Program-made: the position numbers and the translations under genes
Origin: Flectonema sp. DT1601
Taxonomy: Eukaryota > Euglenozoa > Diplonemea > Diplonemida > Diplonemidae
Assembly: GCA_964019425.1 (NCBI GenBank)
Contig: OZ025786.1
Span: forward strand, 1,364,001-1,428,000
Length of the DNA: 64,000 bases
Direction of reading: 5' to 3'
Part shown: in pieces, positions 53,167 through 62,800 of the stretch
How positions within the stretch are numbered: position 1 is the first letter of the stretch
Layout: each line of letters begins with the position of its first letter
The notes under the pieces: generated by a model
Databases searched by the model: none
Seen by the model: only the letters and a program-made list of their open reading frames with translations
What the model was told of the DNA's origin: nothing

Positions 53167-55038
53167 TTAGTCATTCCAAAAATAACCGGCCGCGAAAACC
53201 AGTTTTGCTTCGAGCAGCCATTGGTCAAAAATGCATCCATTTTCGAGATTTTTTACGAGGTGGAAAGGTTCGGCCCCAATCTCTCATTTTACGCGGTGGG
53301 ATTATTTTTTTTTCACTTTTTTTACTGACCGTTAGAACCCGACAGGTGCGTTATGGGTACTAAGAGAATGTCACTGTCGGCATGGAAAAGTTAATCCTGT
53401 TGCTGCATTTAATTTTTTTCTGGAAAAAAAAGGGAAATGCATCAGAGATTGGCATTTTTTCTCGTAACTACACTTATTATTCCCTTAAGCACCAGCTTAA
53501 ACTTCTCTCAATGAAGTGCCACACGTGCCACGAGATGCCAGCTGAGTGCTCCTCAGACAACTACAACTGCACCTCGCACGCTAACGCGAAAAGACGGAAT
53601 CCGAAGTTCAACAAGCTTCTTGAGCCACTTCGCGGTAGTCTTGAAATCCCAGCGTATGCTCCTCTGCGCTCAATCTGCAACGCTTGCTACCAGCGAGCAA
53701 AAAGGCTGACTAGTGATCCGCATTACGCATCCGTCAGTATCCCTGCAGAGCCGATCAATCCGGAACCGCTCTCCGATATTTTTGAACGCGTGAAAGAATC
53801 AGTTCCTGCTGTCCGTTCTCAGTTTTTGAGACTCTGTCTCACGCTAGGCTACACTGATAGCCAGATTAATGCCCATGTCAGGGATTCTTCAATGCGTAAG
53901 CAGCTACAGAGGCTGGAACAGCACGATCCCTCCCAATCAGTAAAGCAGCGCAGCCAAGACAGAGATATCTGGAACTTCTGGATTTCCAATGCACGCCCTG
54001 AGTCAAACCGCGTGGTCCTCAGCAAAGACTACATAACCGGCGAGACAAGTAAAGAGACAGTCCTCTATGTAAGAGAACCATACCTTGCCTTGTGGAGTGC
54101 CTTCTGCAGAACTCACACAGCTATCTCATATCCTCAGTTTTGTGACAAAAGGCCTGCTCATGTCAAATCTTGTCCGAATAACCCTCGATGCCGTTGCAGG
54201 TGGCACATGCAAATTGCACTTATCCTTCCTGCTTATATAAGACTTGTGGGCCTGAGAAGATTTCAGCTAACCCGCTTGAGTGACCACCTACCACTCATAC
54301 TATGTCGAGACCCGTCTTACAACTGCTTCTTTGGCCACTGCAACCAATGCAGGCCGTTGAACTTATTCTATCTCAAGGCGTTAAAATCCTGCTGGCTGCT
54401 TTGTACCGATTGATGAAGATGATCCAAATGTGGGGGTTGGTGCGAGCCAACTTTCACCTGCTACCAACACTGAGAGTGAGTCTATTTCAGAAATAACTGA
54501 ACTCACCTCAGATTCCGGTGAGTCTTCTACTGGCTCTTGCTCTGTTAGTGAATCTAGTTCTAGTTCCAGTTTCAGATCGCTGCGTTCAACTAGTTCTATT
54601 ATCGGTTCATTGCCGGTAGGAAAACGAAGAAAGCCAGCAGTAAAAGTTGCCAAAAGAGCTAAGCCTAATCAAAAATAAAAATAGGCTAAGTGTAGTGTAA
54701 GATGTACAAGGTACTGTTTTGCTTCGAGCAGCCTTTGTAACTGTTTCAGAGTAAAACATCCGACCAGGTACGGCCGGATATAGAACCATATACCGATCTT
54801 TCATTTTAGCACCCGGGGCAGCCGATTAGACATCAACAGTTCCATTATTCAAAATTTTCACCACACAAAAATGTCACAATTTTTTTGAATTTTAGTTGCA
54901 TTTTTTTGAATCGCAGCGGGAATGAAATCAGCGGTGCAAAAGCGATTAAAATGGGTATTCGGTTTTAAGTTTTACTCCCTATTTTCACCTATGAAATACT
55001 GGAACCCTAAAATGGACGGTTATTTTTGGAATGACTAA
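53167..55038 (+). mobile_element. TIR DNA transposon with TA duplication carrying a Cys-rich gene
   Basis: 1872 bp bounded by a perfect 22-bp terminal inverted repeat beginning TTAGTCATTCCAAAAATAAC, flanked by TA on each side (53165-53166, 55039-55040). A sub-terminal sequence TTTTGCTTCGAGCAGCC occurs near both ends in direct orientation (53203 and 54718), followed in both by related CATTTTA-containing blocks. TA duplication and end sequence suggest the Tc1/mariner group, but no DDE core is seen, so it is either non-autonomous or of an unfamiliar type. It lies between the hnRNP and polymerase genes. Confidence 0.8.
53511..54678 (+). CDS. Cys/His-rich transposon-encoded protein, N-terminal part of a transposase-like family
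   Basis: The first frame (53511-54413, 301 codons from the internal ATG) begins MKCHTCHEMPAECSSDNYNC and has ICNACYQRAKR about 50 residues on, a likely zinc site. Further on come YPQFCDKRPAHVKSCP, CRCRWH, then LCRDPSYNCFFGHCNQC. From memory, this F-C-x-x-R-P, C-x-C-x-x-H, C-F-x-G-x-C-x-x-C order occurs in a family of transposon proteins where it precedes a DDE-like core; that core is absent here. A second frame, open from about 54384 to 54678, adds an acidic Ser-rich segment and a basic end (KRRKPAVKVAKRAKPNQK). The change of frame at about 54384-54413 means a frameshift or a missed intron. It could also be a captured gene. Confidence 0.5.
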
Positions 55039-55610
55039 TATATTTTTTTTAAAATTTTTTTTAATTGATGCTCTGGAGTGTTTTCAACAAATAAAATAAC
55101 AACTTGTTGCCAACTAACTGAATCTACTTTTAGAATTCAAAGTAAAGAAACAGCTTCGATAAACAACAATGGGAGGGAGGGATGGGAAGATTGCTTTTGG
55201 TTTTCAGGGCATCAACACTTCTCGGGTTAGGTTTATTGGGTCAAAAACTGTTTTTTTGCAAACCAGTCAAAAATGTCATCGAAAATGTTTCATTTTCTAA
55301 GGGGAGGTATGAGTAGCTGTAGAGAAGGGTGGGGGGGAATTAAAATACCTACCTGGAGGGAGTGGCGGGTCGGTGGGTGTTGCGAAGCTTCTTTGGTTTT
55401 GGGGATGGCAACATGGGAAAAAGGGTTTGGGATGGGCGGAAACCATCTCCCTAAACCCACCCTGTCAATACCCCTTCCTACGAGGATCCAATTACAACAG
55501 ACACACAACACTATGGTAGATACAACTGTAGATGACATGATGACATTACAGTCTTTAATTTTATTAAATTCGATTACTCTGACAAACTCTCCATTCAGAT
55601 ATCAAATAAT
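55039..55610. other. Intergenic region
   Basis: Includes G-rich stretches (55320-55450). Pyrimidine-AG sites such as TTTGGTTTTCAG at 55208 could serve the next gene. No RNA gene is recognised. Confidence 0.4.
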
Positions 55611-57101
55611 ATGATCAGAAGATATCTGACTTCTACTGTTGGGATCAGATGGATATCAAATGGTGGTCTTGATCTCTCTGAAGAAGAATTATTTCATAGA
55701 AAAACAGAAGCAAAATACGAAGCTTCCGAAGACGCTACCGACAGAGAACACCGAGAGCAAGCAATACGAGACGCTGCAAGGAAGGATCCTATTAATGAGA
55801 ATCAAGGAAGCAGAGCTGGTGTTAATTTTGTTAGAAACGAATCGACTAAAATGAATGAGAATTCAGTTTTGTGTCCGGAAAATGAAAGTTTAGTTAAAAC
55901 ACTAAAAGAGTATGCTGACCTTCAAAGACGAAGAGGAAACATTGAACTCTACGAGGGATACGTTCTACCTGCCGGAGGAATCATCGACATCATTCGTAAA
56001 CAGGTCGCTCCTGTGACTCCAGAAGGTAAGGGGCTTAGATTACGATTTGTACCAAATGCCTGCAGGCAAGACTACAGTCAACGTCTTAAAGATTTAAAAA
56101 GGATCGGCTACCTCACTGACCTCGATGAAGACCCAGCAATCACATCCAGAAAATTATTTCAATCGATACCTGGTCTAATGCATAAAGCTGATGAGTTTGT
56201 AATGAGAGGATATCGGACACTTGATGACCTCCTCTCATCACCAGAAGCAAAGGATTGGTCTCCACAACAACATCGAGAAGTAAAATATTTCGAGCATTTT
56301 CGAAGTCGTGTTCAATGTCAAGAATCGGTTTTGATGTACTTACTTCTCCAGGATCATCTTCATGAATTTGATCGCGATATCCAATTTTCTGAAACTGGTT
56401 CAGTCCGTCGTCGAGAGCTTTGGGCTCGTGAGCAAGACATAAGATTCATCTTAACTAAGGAAGGAATTTCATCAGAAAACGGAATGCACCATTTACAAAA
56501 AGTCGTAAACCATTTACTACTATCCGTCAATGGAGGACAAGATTGGGAAATATGGCATCAAGGTCATAACTCGGTAATCCTGAAAGCTCGAATTCCAACT
56601 ATTTTTGCAGAAACTCGATGGAGAAAATTATATCTTCGATGGGTTGACTACAGTGAATGGGTTCCTCAGTTGTTAGAAACCACTGGTCACAGCGTTTTTA
56701 TTGAACGATTCACCGACAGAGTAAAAGAGAAAAACTGGAACATCACACCAACAGCAATATACAGTCCAAGTAACGACCTGCAGGTTTTTAAAAGTGAAGA
56801 AGACCTATTCAAAGCTGTAGGTGAGCCTTACATCCCTCCTTGGGACAGAACTGAACAAGGACCCCAATTAAACAGACGTAACAATGATTATTCATTTATT
56901 GCTGGGGAATACCGAGAGAAGCCCCGTGCTCACCGAGCCAAATCTTATCGAGGTCGTAGATTAACTTACCATGAGTTGCTGCAGAAGAAGGAATCAGCTT
57001 CAAGTAGCCCAGCTGTTAAACAGGATTTCGATTTTAAGTATTCTCTTTTTAAAGATGGTTTCAGCTCGTCAGATATGAAAAATCGAGTTGATGATTCGTA
57101 G
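55611..57101 (+). CDS. Diverged family X (beta-like) DNA polymerase, probably inactive and mitochondrial, 496 aa
   Basis: The order of family X polymerases is visible. There is a lyase-like helical part at about residues 93-175, then the helix-hairpin-helix RKLFQSIPGLMHKADEFVMR with GYRTLDDLLSS, and WSPQQHREVKYFEHFRSRV, equivalent to LTPQQ.GLKYYEDF.RIPR. The palm has ETGSVRRR (GSFRRG) and EQDIRFILT (GDMDVLLT). The thumb has LETTGHSVFIERFTDRVKE (the FTGS block), then LQVFKSEEDLFKAVGEPYIP and PWDR. Aligned by eye to Pol beta, the first catalytic Asp is kept (residue ~276) but the second is Arg and the third, in WRKLYLRW at about 338, is Tyr. That predicts no polymerase activity. The basic start MIRRYLTSTVGIRW suggests mitochondrial import; kinetoplastids have mitochondrial Pol beta paralogues. 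Single exon. Confidence 0.72.
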   Translation: MIRRYLTSTVGIRWISNGGLDLSEEELFHRKTEAKYEASEDATDREHREQAIRDAARKDPINENQGSRAGVNFVRNESTKMNENSVLCPENESLVKTLKEYADLQRRRGNIELYEGYVLPAGGIIDIIRKQVAPVTPEGKGLRLRFVPNACRQDYSQRLKDLKRIGYLTDLDEDPAITSRKLFQSIPGLMHKADEFVMRGYRTLDDLLSSPEAKDWSPQQHREVKYFEHFRSRVQCQESVLMYLLLQDHLHEFDRDIQFSETGSVRRRELWAREQDIRFILTKEGISSENGMHHLQKVVNHLLLSVNGGQDWEIWHQGHNSVILKARIPTIFAETRWRKLYLRWVDYSEWVPQLLETTGHSVFIERFTDRVKEKNWNITPTAIYSPSNDLQVFKSEEDLFKAVGEPYIPPWDRTEQGPQLNRRNNDYSFIAGEYREKPRAHRAKSYRGRRLTYHELLQKKESASSSPAVKQDFDFKYSLFKDGFSSSDMKNRVDDS

Positions 57102-57381
57102 CGGTCAAATACAACGGAAAAAGGTGATCTAACGTGAATCTACTGGTTCTTAATCACACTTAACCCACCTCTTTTCTTTATATTGTACTTGTGAAAACTT
57201 GTTTGGAGTCAGGAAAAAAAAAAAAAAAAAAACGGAAATGGTACATCGTACCCTCAACAAAGCCATATGTTTTATTTATTTGCAAGCAGAGTCGTTGCGT
57301 AAAGCAACTGACAACCAAAGATAATCCAACACTATGTAATTATTCAACAAGGGGGGGGGGTTACGTATTAAAGAAAAAAAA

Positions 57382-59583
57382 ATGGATCGTCTGGATTCTA
57401 GTTTGCGACTACTTCGAAAACGAGCAGCGTTGTCAGAAGATGTGAAAAGTGAAGTACATGCTGTAAGGGAATGCAATACTATTACTGCAATTGATGACAG
57501 ATTTGAATCAGAGCTGAGAAAGATTCAAAGAGAGATATGCAACGATGAAGGAGAGGTCTTCAGACCAACTGCATTAATAGAAGAGATGTCAGTCAAAGGA
57601 TACGATTCTGATTTCATAGTAAGAATGCCAACAGAGGAAATGATCGCAAAACTGAAATCAAAACTTCAAAATGTTTGTGAAGTCGAATTTTTTTCAATCG
57701 AAGAGACAACGAACTACTTAGTTCAGGCGACATATAAAAACAAAATATACGAAACAACGCTAACGCTAAACTCCGAACACGAGAAGGATGCCGAGATAGC
57801 CGAACAGTATTCAAAAAGTTTATCGAAATGGGGAGGAATTTCTGATCTAATTGTCCTTCTAAAGTCTTGGTGCCTTTTATCATCTAACGCTGCCGCTTTT
57901 CAATTAAAAACAAGACTCCTACTGAGTCTTTCAATCATAACATGTAAAAGATATTATCCTGCGGGTTGTGATCAAATTGATCTGAACATTGTCTTCACAG
58001 CAGCTGTTGAGGAACTTCGCAGAAAACGACCATTTTCATGCATCGTAACAAAAGAAGTGCTCACAGACAGACTACCGTGGGATTTGTTACGCAATGCTGC
58101 GAAGGCTCAGCTGAAAAATCTTCCTCCTTTTGTGTCTCCAAAAAAGTGTGACAAATGCGGTCGTGGATTCTCTCCTGCGGAATATGACGAACACTACCCG
58201 TCGTGTAAAAAATGTGAAAAGTGTGGAGCAGAAAGAAATTCTGAAGGTGAAGTTTTTACATTTGCTCTTCTTAAGCAACATGAGCTATCCTGTATTGTCT
58301 GTTCTAAGTGTGGGATCACAAAGTACGGTGGTAAGCGGTTCACTGTATTAAGTCTAAAACAACACGAAGAAAAATGTTGTGTTTGTCAACGTTGTGGAGC
58401 AGGTGCTCCAGAGTTTGGGGAACTTACTAAGGAACAATTCGATAAACATGAGTCTGATTGTTTAAAATGCACTCGTTGTGGTACCAGTACATCTGAAACT
58501 GGTGAGCAATTCACTGCTAGCGCTGTCAAGCAACATGAAAAACGATGCATACGGTGTAAAAAGTGTGGCTGTACAAAAACCGACGGCTCCAGATTTACAG
58601 CCGCTACCCTCGAGCAACATGAGCAAACCTGTTGCAAATGCGAATTCTGTTTTGGAGAAAAAGACGAAAATGGCACCTACTTCACAAAAGCAACCCTTAA
58701 AACACATGAAGCAACCTGCACAAGATGCTCTAAGTGTGGAACACGTAAAGTTGATGGCAAGAGGTTAACAGTCACGTCTCTTCAAGACCATGAGAACGAA
58801 TGCTGTGTCTGTGAGTACTGTGGTGCCGTCAATGATCAAGACGGTTCTCCATTCTCTCTTATAACATTTAAGAATCACATAAAAACCTGTACGAAATGTC
58901 CAAAATGTGGTACTTCTAAAACACAAGGTCAACGATTCACTCCTCAGCGCCTTGCAGAGCATCTTATATCTTGTTGTAAGTGTCCTTATTGTGGATTAAA
59001 GGAACATACAGGGAAGACATTCACACAAGATTCATTAAAGGAGCATATTAAAACCTGTATGCAATGTAAACGATGTGGAAAGAGTCGAGAAAATGGAACA
59101 CACTTTGACAGAGAGACTCTTCAACAGCACGAATCTGAATGTTGTGTTTGTAAAAGATGTGGTGCCGGAGCAGGTGGAATTGGATCTCATTTTGATATGT
59201 CAACACTACGAGAACATGAGAGAGGCTGTCTTACATGTTGGAAGTGTCAAACTCAAGTTGGTGAAGCTGGTGACTCGTTCACTTCATCGTCTCTTAAATT
59301 CCATGAGCGCAGCTGCGTCTTTCGATGCACCAGATGCGGTGCAGCAAAAACAAACGGAAAACGCTTCACACAACAGACGTACAAGGCACACAGTCTGACC
59401 TGTTGTAGATGTGCTCGCTGCGGTACAACAACTTCGTCTGATGATACCCCGTTTACGGTCGATACACATCGCAGCCATGAAAGAAGCTGCCTGAGATGTG
59501 CGACTTGTGGTGCAAGCAGATCTCGTGGTAAAAAATTTACTCTGGCCGCTCTTTTGGAACACGAAGCAACTTGTGGAAAATAA
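57382..59583 (+). CDS. Protein with 17 tandem CCHC zinc modules, 733 aa
   Basis: Residues ~255-731 are seventeen ~28-residue modules of the form C-x2-C-G, about 17 residues with G-x-x-F-T, then H-E-x-x-C, for example CTRCGTSTSETGEQFTASAV followed by KQHEKRC. The first module is shortened. Cys-x2-Cys plus His-x3-Cys is a CCHC zinc-binding set like small zinc knuckles or UBZ fingers. Adjacent modules touch without linkers, so the array may form a rod. The first 250 residues are helical and unrecognised; the segment DLIVLLKSWCLLSSNAAAF faintly recalls nucleotidyltransferase-associated helices, not enough to assign. Function is unknown; nucleic-acid or ubiquitin binding are the obvious candidates. 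Single exon. Confidence 0.85.
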   Translation: MDRLDSSLRLLRKRAALSEDVKSEVHAVRECNTITAIDDRFESELRKIQREICNDEGEVFRPTALIEEMSVKGYDSDFIVRMPTEEMIAKLKSKLQNVCEVEFFSIEETTNYLVQATYKNKIYETTLTLNSEHEKDAEIAEQYSKSLSKWGGISDLIVLLKSWCLLSSNAAAFQLKTRLLLSLSIITCKRYYPAGCDQIDLNIVFTAAVEELRRKRPFSCIVTKEVLTDRLPWDLLRNAAKAQLKNLPPFVSPKKCDKCGRGFSPAEYDEHYPSCKKCEKCGAERNSEGEVFTFALLKQHELSCIVCSKCGITKYGGKRFTVLSLKQHEEKCCVCQRCGAGAPEFGELTKEQFDKHESDCLKCTRCGTSTSETGEQFTASAVKQHEKRCIRCKKCGCTKTDGSRFTAATLEQHEQTCCKCEFCFGEKDENGTYFTKATLKTHEATCTRCSKCGTRKVDGKRLTVTSLQDHENECCVCEYCGAVNDQDGSPFSLITFKNHIKTCTKCPKCGTSKTQGQRFTPQRLAEHLISCCKCPYCGLKEHTGKTFTQDSLKEHIKTCMQCKRCGKSRENGTHFDRETLQQHESECCVCKRCGAGAGGIGSHFDMSTLREHERGCLTCWKCQTQVGEAGDSFTSSSLKFHERSCVFRCTRCGAAKTNGKRFTQQTYKAHSLTCCRCARCGTTTSSDDTPFTVDTHRSHERSCLRCATCGASRSRGKKFTLAALLEHEATCGK

Positions 59584-60119
59584 GAATATTAAACTTACCA
59601 ACTAAACTACACAATTCTAAATTGTGATGTGAAGTTCGCAGAATCTACTTATAGTGATGTTTGTGGGTTTGCAGGACAAACGTTACTTGATCTCAGCCTT
59701 AGCCGACTTATGGCTTCGTGCATTATGAATACGAAAAAAACAAAAAAAAAAGAATCATCAACATTTCAGTCAACCTGACTAAAATGTTTTAGTTTCGCCA
59801 TTTTTTATATATTTTATTTTTAAATTATTTTGTACCTTACGAGACTCGGGGATTTAAAAAAAAAAAAGGGGGGGGGAGGAGACAAGGCTCCTTTTTTTTT
59901 CAAAACACAAACTTTGCCGCAAGACTGCCATTTCATATATTTTGATTTGATCTTGAAAATGAGCTTTTGTATCTAAGAAAAAATAACAACGAAAAAAAAA
60001 AAAAAAAAAAAACGAAAAAAAAAAATTAATAAGGAGAAGAGAGAATTTGTTGTTTTTTTTTTACACAACAGCTACAGCTTTTTGTTAATATATATTTTTA
60101 TTTTCTTTAAAAAAAACAG
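59584..60119. other. Intergenic, acceptor ending at 60119
   Basis: A/T runs and a G run near 59869. ATTTTCTTTAAAAAAAACAG ends at 60119, twelve bases before the cyclase ATG. Confidence 0.5.
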
Positions 60120-60131
60120 TCGAATGGAGTT

Positions 60132-62456
60132 ATGACAAGTCTCTGGATTACTGTAAAAGGATTTTGGAATTCATTTTTAGACTTATTTGGATCACCTACC
60201 GACACCGAGCATGACCAACGCCGTAAAAAATGTATTATTTCCATTTCATTAATATCCTTGTGCGTCGACCTAATGACAGTAGGAAGTTGGTTTGCATTTC
60301 AATGGCTAAATATCGCACTTTGGATAGCTTTTTGTTCCTCAACCACGATGATCACAAATATATATTTGACAAAAAAGCTAACCGATCCCAAAATTGGAAT
60401 TTTCACTATCCTAATCGTGTTCTGTCTATTAGCAGGAGATTGGACCTCAGCCAGACTAATGCACACAAGAATATGGCCAGTCGTTATCATCTTCGCTGAC
60501 ATGCTACTGATTTGTAACGTACCGCACAGCTATACTAAAACATTGATATGGTCAATGGTGTTGTATTTATGTATTGATGAGCTTGAAAAAGTATTTAGGT
60601 TCGGATTGTATGACCCCCCATACTCGGACACATATGAAGGACGTGCAATTTGTGACTGTGAGATTCCACCATGTGCTATTCCCATTTCAACTGGTATTGT
60701 AGATGTTTCCCTGGCATGCAGTGTTTTTTTAGTGGATTTCGCAGTGACGCGTGGATTTGCTGAAGGAGTGCTAAGAGAAGAGAAGAAGTTGAGAGCGAGT
60801 TCCGAAGTAACTGAAAAGGTTGTTAAATGTATGGTTAGGTTTGACCTGGAACTTGCTGAAGAGATTCTACTGCAGGTATCTGAAACTGAAATGACAGGAG
60901 TACTGCTACAGTTGCTGAGTAATTTAAAAGTTTATCGACCATTTTTACCAACTGCTCTTTTTGAATTTGAGGACAGGCTTTCAACAGAAATACCTGTTCC
61001 CGGGATATCTGGGGAAGAAGTGGCAATCGTTTTTACTGATATCAAAAGCAGTTCACTGTGTTGGGAAGCTGCACCCGAAGCAATGGCACGAGCACTTCGA
61101 ATTCACAACTCTGTCATTGGCCAATGTATTGGTGACTTTGATGGCTATGAAGTCAAGACTATTGGAGATAGTTTTATGGTTTCCTTCTCATCAATTGTAA
61201 ATGCTTGTAGTTTTGGTTTAAATGTTCATCTTAAACTGCTGGAAACTTCATGGCCGCCCGACTTGCTATTAGTTCCAATTTGCATGCCTGACAATTCCGG
61301 AGAATGGAACGGCCTACGAGTTCGCATTGGCATTGCCTGGGGAGATGCGGTAGTAGAATCTCAGCGAACATCGAATAAGGTTGATTATTTCGGACCCATT
61401 GTCAATTTAGCAGCTCGGATAGAGAATGCTTGCGTACCTGGATCTGTATCTATATCTGAACCCGCCTACAACGAATTATCAAAAATTAACAAAAGTATGT
61501 CTGACCTGCTATCAGCAAAATGCATTGAAATGTCGTCAGTTAATCTCAGAGGAATCGGTATTAGGACATTATGGGCTTTAGTACCGTCTTGTCTTCCTTT
61601 GAGATGTGAAAGTGTTTTCAATGAAGTAAGAGGTGTACTACCAGAAGATGAGAAAAGTACGTCGACCTCACTTAATTCATTGCTGATGATGACTACGGTA
61701 TCTGAAACTTTATCAAAGAGAAGTTTTGATGAATCGAACTTGAGTAAACATTTTATTAGTGTGGGTCATATATCAGTGGCGACTGGTGACGATATAGCTG
61801 TCAATATGAACCAAGGATTACAACGGATTATCACTTCTTTAGAAAGGACATCTGGAATCGTAATCTCACTTGTCGGGAATTCGATCATAGCAGGGTGGAA
61901 TGTCAGTGGACGACATGATAATCATGTTGAGTGTTGTTTTAAATTCGTTCACTTTATATCTCGATATGGAACATCTGAGTTCACAGTTGGAGTCAGCAAT
62001 GGATCAGTCAACTATGGTCGAATAGGAGCTGTTGGACAACGTTTTGTTGCAGCAATTGGTCCATGTGTTCCTCTATCACAAAGTCTATGCTCTGCAGCTA
62101 AAGAACTTGGTGTTTGTTGTTTATATGGATCGACTGACAGTATCCTCAGCAGAGAAACAAGTCGAATGTTTTCACACGCTCTTCGACCCGTAGATGAGTG
62201 GACCGATCTTATACTTTATGGAAGACTCACTATAACACTTTATGAAGTTAACACCAAAGCTTTGATCCCTGAAATTAATGATCTCGAACAACAGGAAACC
62301 CCCAACTGGGAGTGGTCTGACGACTATTGGAAAGCATTTCACAGTAACGACGTTTCCTCTATCGCTGTAGCAGCGACTGATAATTTAGTTCTGAGTAAGA
62401 TTTTGGAACAGTTGTCGGAGGGTTCTCATTTGACTCATTCAATTATATTACAATGA
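60132..62456 (+). CDS. Membrane adenylate cyclase (class III) with second degenerate cyclase domain, 774 aa
   Basis: Makes cAMP from ATP at a membrane. About six hydrophobic segments occupy residues 35-210 (for example ISISLISLCVDLMTVGSWF and GIVDVSLACSVFLVDFAV). A class III cyclase domain follows at about 290-500. Metal-binding aspartates are in VAIVFTDIKSSS and KTIGDSFMVSF. The Lys of EVKTIGD and Asp of VDYFGPIVNLAARIE fit ATP specificity. The N and R of NLAARIE complete the site. WNGLRVRIGIAWGD closely resembles kinetoplastid adenylate cyclases. A second, degenerate domain at about 535-690 (VGHISVATGDDIAVN, GNSIIAGWNVSG, FTVGVSNGSVNYG) lacks the metal aspartates. A short ATG GAG TTA TGA frame at 60124 ends overlapping the start (ATGA) and could act as an upstream ORF if the mRNA begins at 60120. 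Confidence 0.9.
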   Translation: MTSLWITVKGFWNSFLDLFGSPTDTEHDQRRKKCIISISLISLCVDLMTVGSWFAFQWLNIALWIAFCSSTTMITNIYLTKKLTDPKIGIFTILIVFCLLAGDWTSARLMHTRIWPVVIIFADMLLICNVPHSYTKTLIWSMVLYLCIDELEKVFRFGLYDPPYSDTYEGRAICDCEIPPCAIPISTGIVDVSLACSVFLVDFAVTRGFAEGVLREEKKLRASSEVTEKVVKCMVRFDLELAEEILLQVSETEMTGVLLQLLSNLKVYRPFLPTALFEFEDRLSTEIPVPGISGEEVAIVFTDIKSSSLCWEAAPEAMARALRIHNSVIGQCIGDFDGYEVKTIGDSFMVSFSSIVNACSFGLNVHLKLLETSWPPDLLLVPICMPDNSGEWNGLRVRIGIAWGDAVVESQRTSNKVDYFGPIVNLAARIENACVPGSVSISEPAYNELSKINKSMSDLLSAKCIEMSSVNLRGIGIRTLWALVPSCLPLRCESVFNEVRGVLPEDEKSTSTSLNSLLMMTTVSETLSKRSFDESNLSKHFISVGHISVATGDDIAVNMNQGLQRIITSLERTSGIVISLVGNSIIAGWNVSGRHDNHVECCFKFVHFISRYGTSEFTVGVSNGSVNYGRIGAVGQRFVAAIGPCVPLSQSLCSAAKELGVCCLYGSTDSILSRETSRMFSHALRPVDEWTDLILYGRLTITLYEVNTKALIPEINDLEQQETPNWEWSDDYWKAFHSNDVSSIAVAATDNLVLSKILEQLSEGSHLTHSIILQ

Positions 62457-62800
62457 TCCATTCATTACGTTTTGAAATCAAAAAAAAAAAAAAAAAAATT
62501 GTATTTCCATACAATAATATTTACACATTTCTTTATATTGAAAACGAAAAAAAGAAATTCTGGGTCCATGCTCCCTGCGTTCTTTGGTCAGCTTTGTTGA
62601 CACTGCCTATTAGTAATTTAAACTTTGCAGCCTCACAACGATATTCAGATGGGATCGTGGCGAGTGAACTTAAATAACGAACGTTGCCAATTATTTTCTC
62701 CTCTGTCCTCAGCTATTTAATTAATTTACCGGTTTTTTTTCCTTCATTCTTTCTCCCTTTCCAGCACGTGCGGGTTTAAAAAAAAAAAAAAAAAAAAAGA
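62457..62800. other. Intergenic, with strong acceptor candidate
   Basis: TTCATTCTTTCTCCCTTTCCAG ends at 62764, a long pyrimidine tract 37 bases before the DRC8 ATG. The remaining leader is mostly poly-A. Confidence 0.55.
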
